This document shows, piece by piece, positions 12,401 through 21,600 of a stretch of 64,000 nt of DNA. The stretch's first letter is position 1, and every line of letters begins with the position of its first letter. Source of the DNA: Archegozetes longisetosus (Eukaryota > Arthropoda > Arachnida > Sarcoptiformes > Trhypochthoniidae); contig JAEMBT020000001.1 of the NCBI GenBank assembly GCA_018873245.2, positions 13,078,220 through 13,142,219 of the forward strand, in the 5' to 3' direction. The position numbers and the translations under genes were made by a program. The notes under the pieces were generated by a model. The model worked only from the letters and a program-made list of their open reading frames with translations, searched no databases and was not told the DNA's origin.

Positions 12401-15360
12401 GATGTGACAATAAGAATCGAAAAAGTGTAACGTCTGAACGTCTAATATGATATGCGAAAAGAAGAAAGTATCAATAAATAACAGGATAATCCTATGGCAT
12501 TGTTGTTTGCATGAAACGCTTACGGTCCAACTTATAATCAATATGATACTTATTTATAACTTACCATTTATTTCTCTTAATGTCACTGTCAAGTCTTAAC
12601 TTTAGTTATATCGATACTATTTTAGATCAATTATAGAAAATGTTTACGTCAAATATCAATAGTTGTTAAACATAAAAGTGATGAAAAAGCAAATAATAGC
12701 AAAAAAATAATAATAATAGACAATAATCATACCTTGTTGTTTAATGATGCGAATTTGTTTAACCGTTTCTTGCAATATGGCACACTTGTCAGGCTTGACC
12801 GATAATGAACTCATGTCACTAAGGCTAGCAGATATCAATTCTGCTAACTCTTCTATATATATGTTCTCTTGCTCTCGACGTCTTTTTTCATTCAGGCACT
12901 TATTCCTATTTATATTGTTTTTATATATATGTATTCATTTTTTATTAGTTTGAGAAATACTAATTTATTTATTTTAAATTCTATCGTCTCTATGGCTTTT
13001 GGTTATCTAAAAGATCATTTTGAATAATAGATTACTTTCTGGTGAAAAGTATCTGAGAAGTATCTGAAAAGTATCTGAAAGGTATCTGAAAGTATCTGAA
13101 AGGTATCTGAAAAGTATCTGAAAGGTATCTGAAAAGTATCTGAAAAGTATCTGAAAAGTATCTGACAAATGCCTATAAATATTCTTATTTACCCACAAAC
13201 ACAATAAACATTGTAAAAGGTCGTGTCACTCGAGTTTAACAATTGATAAGCTTGTCACTTAACTCCTAATTATTAGTTAGGTAGTGAATAATAATTTTAA
13301 CCGATAATTAAGTAGTTAAAAATGATAAGTTTAAAGTAAAGATTAGATAGAAATAGATAGTAGAAAAATAACCGCAAAAATCGTAATGAAGGTATCTAGC
13401 AAAAAGTTATGCTCTAACTATAAGGACAAACTTAGTTTGTTAGTCTAATAGGGTTAACAAGAACGTTGTTTGAGGAAAATCAATGTTTTATATTATTGCT
13501 TGAAAAGGGAAAATCAAGCTATTTCATAATAGAACACATGTTCAGTCAATTAAATGCTAACGTAAGATAACATTAGTTAAGAGTAAAAACAACTCAATTC
13601 TAGACAATAATTCAGAATTATGTTAATTGTCTAGCTTTGGATACGATTGAGGTTTAAAAAGCATTTTCCGCTGCTAAGAGGAAGATCAAGTTAATTAATG
13701 AGCAGCTAAATGCCGGCCGGCCTCGGCATTCAAGTCAAGGTGTATTGCTGACAAAATAAATATTCAAATACTTATGTCTAACAAGAATAGAGAAAAAAGG
13801 CAGAAAAATGAGAATGAGGATAATAATAGTAAGTATTATATAAATTGCTTCAATAATTCTTACATCATTTCTATCTCTCAGCAAAAGTAATCCATCATTT
13901 AAAATAATTGTTTCGTTTTTGCTCTTCTACCTTTTTCTCACTTTCAATCTGTGATCATTCAATGTCTTCATTTGCTATCATTTTCACAGTAATATTACGA
14001 TAGAATTTATAATAAGTAGTAAAGTATATATAAAAAAAACTTCTATTGAGCATTTGCTACATAGAAACGAAATCAATTGACAAAAGAGATACAGAGAAAC
14101 ATTCTAATAGAAATATAGTTAACAGAACAAAGTTTGACAACGAGCAACAAGAGAATAAGAGGAAAATAAATATATGCAACTAAATTAGTTTAATATCAAT
14201 TTAACTCTAGCCAACCGTTTACTCAGTTGTTCACTAACTTTCATGGAATAGTGTGTCTAATATGTAGATAGTATATGAAAAACAACATTATTTCAATAGA
14301 AAAATAGGTGAGTAGAGAGAGAGAAAAGTCGAGAGAGAGAGAGAGAGAGGGGGGAATGATTTGTGTCGCTAACAAAACGCAAACATAAGGCATAGAAGAG
14401 GTAAAGGGCTATATCATATTATAACATAGAATGTATTTTTACGATTAGATTCAATGAACTCATTACCGCCTACTCTATAGCTAAACATCAATTATTGCCT
14501 TGAAAATTTGTCTGTTTAAATATTGCATGGTCTTTTACACCAATAAATGCGTTCAACATACCTTAAGAATATCTTTATAGTAGTTTCATTAGTATTTATA
14601 TATATTATATACTTTTAGGTGTACTTTAGGTACACTTTTAGCTATACTTTTAGCTACACTTTTATATACCCCTAACTATCGTTCACTATCATTCTTATCA
14701 TTTATTCCCTACTTTTCCAGATAAACCATTGCAACTGTCATATTTTAAAAATCATTAAAACTATTTGTTTGATTAATATGACGAAATGGACGTAATATAA
14801 ATTAGAAAGAGAGTTCACCTGAAAGTGAACGTCTCTTATAGAAGTGGTTCAACTGAATAGTTTACTGGAGGAGAACGTCAACGACTTATACCCGGTTTAT
14901 GTGTTTGCAGGATCAATTAGACTTCACTTTTCAGTCAAGTTTTCTAACTTTTTTATATACCCCAATCTCTTATAAAACTTATATTAAAATTGTTGCCATA
15001 AGTTTAATAGTCTTATGATATATTCAGAAACAGATAATAATATAGTTTCATAACAAATGAATAAATTGGTTGAGTGTTAAGGGATAAGTGAGAAAATTTG
15101 AAAAGCAAGATAAGTCAACTTAAAAATTAATCATAGCTTTAATAGTAGTTTGCGAAAATAAGTCATGAAATGTGAGTCAAATTAAAAGTACTTAGATCTA
15201 GAGGTGAATCAAATTAAGGATTTAGTCAAATATTTTGATAGTAAGGAATAGAAAAGAGAGAGAGAGAGAGAGAGAAAATAACAAAAACTTACAATTGTAT
15301 ATGTTGCTTGGAGTCAGATTTCCTTCTCTTCTTTCCAATATCATTGGGCACAACGTTCAT
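3414..15360 (-). CDS. tai: taiman / p160 nuclear receptor coactivator (NCOA/SRC), 11 coding exons
   Basis: A bHLH-PAS transcriptional coactivator of the p160 (SRC/NCOA) family. In insects the family member Taiman binds the ligand-bound ecdysone receptor and recruits CBP/p300-type acetyltransferases in the nucleus. The joined exons are 15360-15293, 12905-12733, 10676-10492, 10229-9546, 9069-8772, 8530-7622, 7449-6986, 6878-6090, 5828-5057, 4544-3886 and 3479-3414. They give 5067 nt, 1688 residues plus stop, with every GT-AG junction in phase. Visible domains: the basic motif EKRRREQEN and helix-loop-helix to residue 80 including [13 protein letters not shown] with [11 protein letters not shown] and [12 protein letters not shown] with [14 protein letters not shown] boxes at 636, 668, 724 and 1680; long Gln- and Pro-rich stretches. 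Length is close to, or a little above, vertebrate NCOAs (about 1400 residues). Family assignment is very secure; calling it taiman rests on the arthropod inference. Confidence 0.93.
3480..3885 (-). other. tai intron 10
   Basis: The 406-nt AT-rich intron between the Gln-rich exon and the last LXXLL exon. GT at 3884-3885 and AG at 3480-3481 (gene strand). Nothing else is recognised in it. Confidence 0.8.
3886..4544 (-). CDS. tai: tai coding exon 10 (C-terminal Gln-rich region)
   Basis: Encodes residues 1448-1667. The start at 4544 is set by acceptor ACGACAG|GTAAC completing a Gly codon from exon 9; the open frame continues upstream into intron but is not coding there. Notable segments are [11 protein letters not shown] (1573-1583), which resembles a conserved YVxQELR block of p160 C-termini, a poly-Gln stretch, and an acidic helix-like [15 protein letters not shown] (about 1618-1632). 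The donor is TCTATG|GTAAGA, phase 0; reading past it adds 14 codons to a stop, so intron retention would give a different C-terminus lacking the last LXXLL box. Confidence 0.9.
4545..5056 (-). other. tai intron 9
   Basis: A 512-nt AT-rich intron with a GTAATT donor and an ACGACAG acceptor. No other feature is seen. Confidence 0.85.
5057..5828 (-). CDS. tai: tai coding exon 9 (Gln/Pro-rich)
   Basis: Encodes residues 1191-1448. An amphipathic, Gln-rich helix ([19 protein letters not shown]) is followed by [16 protein letters not shown] and a long Pro/Ser/Gln segment with repeated SP, SPSP and PQSP motifs ([12 protein letters not shown]). The pattern matches the Gln-rich C-terminal part of NCOA proteins, where SP dipeptides are common phosphorylation sites. 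Acceptor GAATCAG|ACTC, donor CAGCG|GTAATT, phase 1. Confidence 0.9.
6090..6878 (-). CDS. tai: tai coding exon 8 (Gln-rich, putative activation domain 1)
   Basis: Encodes residues 928-1190. It begins with a dense Gln region, then acidic-hydrophobic helix-like segments: [15 protein letters not shown] (about 1063-1077), [12 protein letters not shown] (about 1099-1110) and [16 protein letters not shown] (about 1131-1146). In this position vertebrate p160 proteins have activation domain 1, whose leucine-rich helices bind CBP/p300. That these helices do the same here is inference. Acceptor ATAACAG|ATCC; donor CAACAG|GTGACT, a weaker consensus. Confidence 0.88.
6986..7449 (-). CDS. tai: tai coding exon 7
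   Basis: Encodes residues 773-927. It contains basic patches (NKRKS and DLKRP near the start), a Met/Leu-rich helix-like segment [18 protein letters not shown], then a Gln/Ser/Val-rich stretch. It lies between the receptor-interaction domain and the Gln-rich activation region, where vertebrate NCOAs also have PP-rich linker sequence. Acceptor TTAATAG|CCTG, donor CAACAG|GTATGT, phase 0. Confidence 0.88.
7622..8530 (-). CDS. tai: tai coding exon 6 (receptor-interaction domain, LXXLL boxes)
   Basis: Encodes residues 470-773. The first half is Ser/Thr/Pro-rich. The second half carries three canonical nuclear-receptor boxes: LRDLL at 636-640, LRELL at 668-672 and LRMLL at 724-728. A variant, VEQLL, lies at 745-749 within DLVEQLLKD. 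In p160 coactivators LXXLL helices dock into the AF-2 groove of ligand-bound receptors; here the expected partner is the ecdysone receptor or another nuclear receptor. The boxes lie in an acidic, Asn/Asp-rich context ([13 protein letters not shown]). Acceptor TTTAAG|GTTC, donor CCAT|GTAATT, phase 1. Confidence 0.92.
8772..9069 (-). CDS. tai: tai coding exon 5 (PAS-B end, Ser/Thr-rich linker)
   Basis: Encodes residues 371-470, beginning [16 protein letters not shown]. This corresponds to the conserved 'TAQTKSKLF' strand that closes PAS-B in vertebrate NCOAs. [10 protein letters not shown] follows, aligning with the 'STHxLQRE' segment, then a low-complexity Ser/Thr/Asn linker. Acceptor AATTTAG|GTGGCC, donor ACTG|GTAGGC, phase 1. 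Confidence 0.9.
9070..9545 (-). other. tai intron 4
   Basis: A 476-nt AT-rich intron splitting PAS-B, with a GTATGA donor and an AATTTAG acceptor. Nothing else is recognised. Confidence 0.85.
9546..10229 (-). CDS. tai: tai coding exon 4 (PAS-A end, acidic linker, PAS-B start)
   Basis: Encodes residues 143-370. It opens with [20 protein letters not shown], the second half of PAS-A (compare the KSxYxILHVGDH motif of vertebrate NCOAs). A Ser-rich linker follows with an acidic run, [16 protein letters not shown], at about 207-222. PAS-B starts with [10 protein letters not shown] at 277-286, then [16 protein letters not shown]. Acceptor ATAACAG|AGTGAA, donor CTAATG|GTATGA, phase 0. The acidic/serine linker between the PAS repeats looks like a possible phosphorylation-rich segment; that is inference from composition only. 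Confidence 0.92.
10492..10676 (-). CDS. tai: tai coding exon 3 (PAS-A, first half)
   Basis: Encodes residues 81-142, starting with an acidic linker (DCEPSDD), then the PAS-A strand motif [19 protein letters not shown] and [14 protein letters not shown]. Vertebrate NCOAs carry an almost matching GPLxLEALDGF...FVSENVTxxLxYxQ block, which is the strongest single family signature in the window. Acceptor GATTAG|AT, donor CAA|GTAATT, phase 0. Confidence 0.93.
10677..12732 (-). other. tai intron 2
   Basis: A 2056-nt AT-rich intron between the bHLH and PAS-A exons. It contains a 95-codon minus-strand ORF at 12254-12541, rich in Ser, Leu, Phe and Tyr, which looks like a chance frame through pyrimidine-rich sequence. 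No other feature is seen. Confidence 0.85.
12733..12905 (-). CDS. tai: tai coding exon 2 (bHLH domain)
   Basis: Encodes residues 23-81 in part: [10 protein letters not shown], then [14 protein letters not shown] and [18 protein letters not shown]. This is the basic region, helix 1, loop and helix 2 of the p160 bHLH; the VKPDKCAIL block is nearly identical to vertebrate NCOAs. The acceptor is AAATAG|GAATAAG and the donor CAACAAG|GTATGA, phase 1. The bHLH of SRC proteins mediates contacts with other transcription factors and chromatin proteins rather than classical E-box binding; that is family knowledge. Confidence 0.92.
13044..13165. repeat. 11-bp tandem repeat in tai intron 1
   Basis: Unit AGTATCTGAAA, about 11 copies with lengths wobbling between 10 and 12 bp. 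On the minus strand it produces an apparent 65-codon ORF with repeated [11 protein letters not shown]-like units, which is an artefact. Confidence 0.92.
13709..13730. other. GC-rich imperfect palindrome
   Basis: The sequence AATGCCGGCCGG followed by CCTCGGCATT forms a 22-bp near-perfect palindrome with a 16-base run of only one or two A/T in an otherwise AT-rich intron. Function unknown; a protein-binding site is possible. Confidence 0.6.
14312..14352. repeat. (GA)n tract in tai intron 1
   Basis: Two GA runs separated by AAAAGTC, ending in a short G-run. Confidence 0.9.
15253..15275. repeat. (GA)n tract just downstream of tai exon 1 donor
   Basis: A GA run about 15 nt inside intron 1; on the gene strand it is a CT (pyrimidine) tract. 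Confidence 0.88.
15293..15360 (-). CDS. tai: tai coding exon 1 (start codon, basic N-terminus)
   Basis: Sixty-eight nucleotides encode 22 residues plus two bases of the next codon, beginning [18 protein letters not shown]. The exon ends TT|GTAAGT, and the split Leu codon is completed by the first base of the bHLH exon. The ATG at 15358-15360 is the first in-frame Met after an in-frame TAA 18 nt upstream, which decides the start. The KKRRK cluster resembles the lysine/arginine-rich segment just before the bHLH of vertebrate SRCs and may act in nuclear import. The exon is too short to stand out as an ORF; it was found by matching splice phase to exon 2. Confidence 0.82.
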
Positions 15361-15523
15361 GATTAATAATAGCACTGTTTAATAGTACAAATTTAAGGTG
15401 TCCGATAAATGCAGCAGTGTTTCTTAATGAAGTTTGTTGTTGTAACGATAATAATGAATATGATGTTAATAACGATGATGATAGTTTTGACTTTTTTGTT
15501 GATCTTATCAAATCACAAGACAT
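15341..15523 (-). other. Upstream ORF overlapping the tai start codon
   Basis: A 60-codon frame starts MSCDLIRSTKKSKLSS at 15523 and ends at 15341, inside coding exon 1 in a different frame. It crosses the main ATG at 15360. If the 5' UTR really includes 15523, scanning ribosomes would meet this ATG first, which would reduce translation of the coactivator. If the alternative nearer acceptor is used, the uORF ATG is spliced out. No similarity to a known protein is recognised. Confidence 0.35.
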
Positions 15524-15539
15524 ACAGTGTTTATCAAAC
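15361..15539 (-). other. Probable tai 5' UTR segment of the start exon
   Basis: Upstream of the start codon on the gene strand, a good acceptor (GTGATTACAG|GTTTG) lies at 15540-15541, so the first coding exon probably runs 15539-15293 with 179 nt of 5' UTR. An alternative acceptor, ATTAAACAG, lies closer to the ATG. No TATA box or initiator is evident, so the transcription start is likely further upstream, beyond a 5' intron. Confidence 0.45.
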
Positions 15540-15565
15540 CTGTAATCACAATGAATGTTTAATTA

Positions 15566-15660
15566 GATATTAGTTTTGACAAACTTTTATTAGGTATTAG
15601 TTTTGACAAACTTTTATTTGATATTAGTTTTGACAAACTTTTATTTGATATTAGTTTTTA
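15566..15660. repeat. 27-bp tandem repeat, 3.5 copies
   Basis: Unit GATATTAGTTTTGACAAACT plus TTTATTT, copies at 15566, 15593, 15620 and a partial at 15647, nearly identical. It lies just upstream (gene strand) of the putative 5' UTR acceptor. Confidence 0.92.
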
Positions 15661-18600
15661 CACTTTTATTTAAATATAAGTCAATTAAGTCTAATTAGAT
15701 ATTAGTTTTGAACATCTTTAAAGTCTAATTGACAAAAATTAAGAACCGATAGAGAGTTAGTAAGAAGAAATATGTAAAAATCTATTTTGAAAGCAGTGTT
15801 ATTTTTAGCGGTAATTTATTTACCTTAAAGGCAAATATACTGTTGAGTCACTATGAACTAAAGAGAATTAGTTGTATTGAGAGAGGCACAGAAAAATAGA
15901 GATGAAGAGAAAGAGAGAGAGAGAGAGAGAGTGAAAAAAGCGAAATATTTAAAGAAAAGCATACCATAATCAACTACTAGCTATTAGCAATTACATAAAC
16001 TTAAATAAAGCAGTTCTCTATGATAAACAAACATGTGTTGACTAAACGTTGCGAACAATTGGGTATGCTCAGTTATGTTATTTTTAGGCATAATAGTAAT
16101 ATCTATTTGAAATGAAGTTAATAGTTGTTCAACTATAGATTTATATACAAATAGATTAAAATGGAATATATATTATAATCACTGATAAGTTAATATAATG
16201 ACCTAGCTAAGTGTTAGGTATGACTAATGATTTGAACAATATAACTAGCTAATAACAAAACAAAAAAAAAATGCATGCCTCTGATTGACGAACATATAAC
16301 GTTAGACAATAAATGACTCCAGGTTTGATATACTTATACCCAACTATTTGTCTACTTATATGTTATGTATGATATCTAAAATTGCTACCATATTTTCTAC
16401 TAATATTTAATCAAATATAATAATTTGACATAAAGAAGAATGAGTTAAAAACAAAATAGAAAAACATTACAAGTATTACAAGTTATGAGAAATGGCACAT
16501 GTTCAATATTATTAGTCTAATAGAGTAGACAATATCTGATTGGGAGTAAACATCAATTTTAAGTATTACTAGTTAGATGAAAACCAAATTTTTACTTAAT
16601 ATTAATACTATATAACTATAGAATATCTATTCTAACCATCATTAGTATTGTTTTGTTAGTAATACTAACCTAATGAGCAATATTTTACATTTTTCTACTG
16701 GTTATCGTTGCTTACAAAGATTTATATACTTATATAAAAATGATACTCTTCTTAATGTTTTCTTTTACTAAATCGGCTTAGAGAGAAATGAAGAAAAAAG
16801 CGATTTCTATACTTTTATATGACTTAATGTATATGTGCATAAACGATATGAGTTAAAACACGATATAACCTAAAACACGATATAACTGGCCAGGAATTTG
16901 CCTCACCAACAAAATACTATCAACAAGCTAGATTGTTTGTTAGCAAAATCTACAGATAATCAACAAATGTGATGACCAAGTCTAAGTCATTGCCTTTTTG
17001 CTACAGTCATTACTCGCCTAAATACATATACGTCTGTTTGTCTCTACTCGCATTTCACTTTTACTTTTTTACAATTTGTTTTCTCTTTAAATGTTTTCAT
17101 TTCTCAACTTCAATATCTTATTCTATGCTAATTGAATTAAAACAATAAGAAGAAGGATTTGAAAGAAGAAAACAAATGACTTATTATCTATAAAGAAGGA
17201 TAAAATTTAGAATATTTGGTCATCAATAATATGAGACAATAGCTTCAACGTCAAAACTATAGAGAAATGCAACAAAACAGCAAAGACTACATGCAATCAA
17301 TGAGAATAATAATGTACTGAAGACGTACCTAATGGTCTAAGACATGATTATAAGACATGAGAGAAATATAGTTTTATATAGTTTTTCAAATAAATATAAA
17401 ACACAAATAATACAAAGTATTGAAAAATAAAAGAAAATTATTAAAAAAATATAAGCAAAGTATTGAAATATATATAAGAAAAGTATTGAAATACATAACA
17501 AAAGTAACGCTTTAAGGTGACATAACACATACTATTTTTGTATAACTTTCTCTAGACATAATGCCAGTGAACTTAATTGATCCGTATTTGTCTTCTAGAA
17601 CTAACGTTAGATAAATGAACGTACAAAATACCAGTTAACTACATCAACATTCAAATTAATAAATATTCAACATAGTTGATCAATTCCAGAAGCCATGGAT
17701 TACTTTTAAAAATAAGCACATATTCGATACTAAACGTACAGAATAACAATATTGACGTAAACTTTATATAATGTCAATGCCATCGATGGCAGTGAATGAC
17801 TTAGTAAAGTCATAACATATATCAAGTGTGTATATATATGTGTATATTGGAGTGATATACAAACTATAAATGTAATGAAGAGTTTGTCGGTTTAGGGTCT
17901 ATTCTGTTAAGAATAGAAGGACGCGTCTAATATAGAGCTTATTGGTAACAATGAACTGTGTATCTAGACTATCATCGCTGATAATAGTCTCCATTGCCAA
18001 TAGTTATCTTAGTAAATACCTTTAATTCTCTCTCTCTCTCTCGCAACTGTAATAGATTTTACTACTATGATACTCTTCTATTTCTAGTTTATTCACTTCA
18101 TGCCTAACACTTTTATATTATCCATCTGTTGATTTTGTGTGAAGACCAATAGTTTTCAATAAATTAGTTCTTAAGCTAATTATAGCTGATACTGCGAGAA
18201 GTATTAAAAGTATTACAAACTGTAGTATTAGGAAAAAATATAAATAAAACATTAGTGATTGAATAATTAAAAATAAGTATACCAAATTGCACAAGACTAA
18301 GAAATAAGTACAGCTACTTGATCGCAAACTGGCAGTAGAGGCAAAAAAGGGTTGAGAGAAGACATTGATAAGATATATTTTAGATTGAAATGAGAACATA
18401 GATATATTTTGTTGGCATTGGCCAACACGCATTTGGCGCTATTCTGTCACAGACATTTCCACTATGTTCTGCTTATAGCGATTGAAAATAGATTACTATT
18501 ATATAGATGTTTTCTATAACTATCAATTTGCTATTGCATTCTGTAGTATAATTAATCGTATTGTTTTATCACTATTTTAGAATGCAGATTAATCACTTAT

Positions 18601-21600
18601 GATTATTGTTATTTCTAGTAATTTCTTATATAGAAAGGTATTGACACTTTGCAAGTTTACAAAAATATATGCATATATTAATAGATATTGATGTCTACTA
18701 TCAATTTGTCTCTCCTCTATTGTAATTCTATCGTTAAATAAGTAGAAAGTTGTTTAAATCATTTTTAATATAACAGTCAATAATATACTTAAAAATTAAT
18801 CGCTTTTTAGATGAGACAGTGTCAAGTTATAATAAAAATCGATCAAAAGTAATTGCGAAATAGTAATGAAAATAATAATCAATATGAAAGAGAGACAATT
18901 TACTACTATCGACTGTCTAACACCTTAAACAATATAGCTAAAATGTTGATTGACTTTAGTCTTAACTATAATAGTAAAATGTCAGACTTGTTTTGCGCTC
19001 CAGACATAAAGTGCAGACATAACAGTAAGAAAAAGAAAAATAAGAATAAAAAATAAAAATAAGAAAAGGAATAACAAATCAAACGTTTCATTTGGTAATA
19101 ACACGAATGTAATCAAGTAAATAGTAACAAATCAAATTAAGCTAAGTAAGTGATTAATATGAGTTAAGACACTAAACAGCGACGTGTTTAAGTAAAGAAT
19201 AGTTTATTCAGTTAGTCTAGTATTGAAATAATTGTTAGTAGTGAATCAAATTGAAATCAAAATTTCATATTTTCATCATTCATAATAACAGCCTAAAGGT
19301 GTAGAAAAAGAAAATATCATTTCTAGACTAATACTAAAGAGAGAGAGAGAGAATCAAAATTGATACAAAATACGCATAACACATAAATGAATAATAATTG
19401 ATATAATAAAATAAGAAACATATTGGTTATGACATAATGCAGATAGAATGCCAACGGCATTAGATTAATAATTTCTAAACACCTACTAAATAGTTATATA
19501 TATTTTAGTGAGCCACTTTTTCTGGCAATCTCTTCAACCTTTGAGATATCGCTTTTTTAAGTTACCGTTTTTTTTAAGTTACCGTTTTTTCAAGTTACCG
19601 CTTCTCTTTAACCTTATTTCTTAACTTTTTCTTCTCTCATCCAATTTTTAGTCATATTATTGCATTGAAAATATGGTTTCAATCTTATAAATATTTTATT
19701 TGTCTTATTATCCCTTACGACAATTAACATAAATAACATTCAAACTGATAGTTATTATGAAATATGACTTCTAATTCCATCACTTGTTATCTAATAAGTC
19801 AAATCAATTATAATAACCAATACTTTATTCTAGAAAACAAGTCATAATGAGTCTGTTTTTCTCATACCACTTTAGTTTTAACTCTATTTTCATTAGATTT
19901 CATCCTATCTGTGAGCTTACTTTTGTTTAGGTTCACTTTTCTAACTGCTGTTTGAATTTGGCGCTAAAACCAGAAATTGTCTGAAGGCGTAAATAAAATA
20001 CGTTTTCACTACGTGTTCAAAACAGTGACAAAAGATTAAATGCAGTAAAACATGAGTTTGTATGCATTTTGTTCGATACATTCCTAAAGTGAAATATTGG
20101 CTTTCATTTAAAACAATTTATAGTTTGCATTGTTTGCAATACTAATGAAAAACGTTTAACTCATAAAATGAGAACATTCGCCACAAATGCTATCGTATTT
20201 TCATTTCATTTCCAACAACCCTTTCATTGATAGTAAACTAAAGTATTGTTTGAATGCGTGACACATATTATCAAATGATAATAAGGTTAAAAACTATTGA
20301 AACACCGATCGATTCATGAGCAAAAGATAATGTTTGATATAAAAGTAAAAAATGATTTTTGTTAATACTTAGAAAACTAAGTAAAACATAGAAATGAAAA
20401 TAAGCGGTAAAATACTAAATATTTAGATATATAGACAAATAATTAAACACAATAACTAAACACTATAACTGAAAATAACTATGCAAGTAAATAATGCATA
20501 TTCATATGCAGTTAGCAACTGCAAAAATCATTCACTAACAATATAATTTACTAATTATAAATCATTTACTCATTTTGATCGTTTTTCATCAAATGCGAGT
20601 TAGATTTAGGACAAAAACTTAATACAATTGTCAGTAAATGGAGATAAAGAGGAGATAAGAAATCAAATAAAAGTAAAATAAAGTAAAATAAAAGTAAAAT
20701 TAAGTAAAATAATAGAAACAAAATAGAAACATTGTCGATTGAATGTTTATAAGTTAAGGAAAATGGCGAACATGTTGGGGAATCGGCACTGAAAACAATA
20801 ACCTTAACGTTGACCTGAATATAACTCATTAGAGTAGAGTTGGGAAATAGTAAAAACCATATATATGGACATATTATATATAAAAGCATCTACAATTGAC
20901 TAATACAACACTTACCATAATATACTTGTATAATTGAAACTAATAGTAAACATCTTCGATTAACAAATTAGTACAATAACAAACGATACACGTTATTTAT
21001 AACACATATTCCCCAAGCATAAGCACCAAATCTAACCAAATCTATAGTCTCACTCACTCTAAACATGTATGTATAGACTAAACACTATTGCAGTGTTTTT
21101 ACAGATCGGTTACGAAACCAATAGTAAAACCAATAGTACCTTCTCAGACAAGCACAAGTATAACATATAGACGTAAGCGTACCACTGTGCAGTGTGCGGC
21201 AAATGACCGAATAGACTGCCATAGATCTACATTGCGCATGTTCTCTATTCTTATATTAAGGTTTTATGAATTTGTAATTTCTTTTTTTCATTACTTTTAT
21301 CTATTTGTGTTTATTCGCACCTTTTATTTCATTTTTATTAACTTCTTATTTGCTTCTTTACTAAATTACGCTGAAAAGCAACTCTATTGAACCGAATGCA
21401 CTCAAAGTGTGTACCCAACTGGCATTTTCATAATTGTTGTCAATCAGAAATCGTATGGAAAAATAAATTATTATTTGCAATAGACTATTTGAGTTAGACA
21501 AATTAAACTCGAAATGAGCGGAAAAATTTAGAAGTAAAGTCTAGAATAAAACTAACGAAAGATAATTTGAGAATAAGCATAAGCAAAGAATAAGCTACGA

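Larger units (their letters stand above)
12906..15292 (-). other. tai intron 1 (between start exon and bHLH exon)
   Basis: A 2387-nt intron with donor GTAAGT and acceptor AAATAG. It contains an 11-bp tandem array, two (GA)n tracts and a short GC-only palindrome, all listed separately. No exon-like sequence was found that would fit between the phase-2 donor and phase-2 acceptor. Confidence 0.8.

Noticed and set aside
18118-18432. 104-codon minus-strand hydrophobic ORF resembling a membrane protein
   Set aside because: Phe/Leu/Ile/Tyr content follows from AT-rich DNA; no motif, splice context or composition shift.
20566-21390. ORFs of 107 (-) and 100 (+) codons
   Set aside because: AT-rich, low-complexity or without any recognisable domain; consistent with chance.
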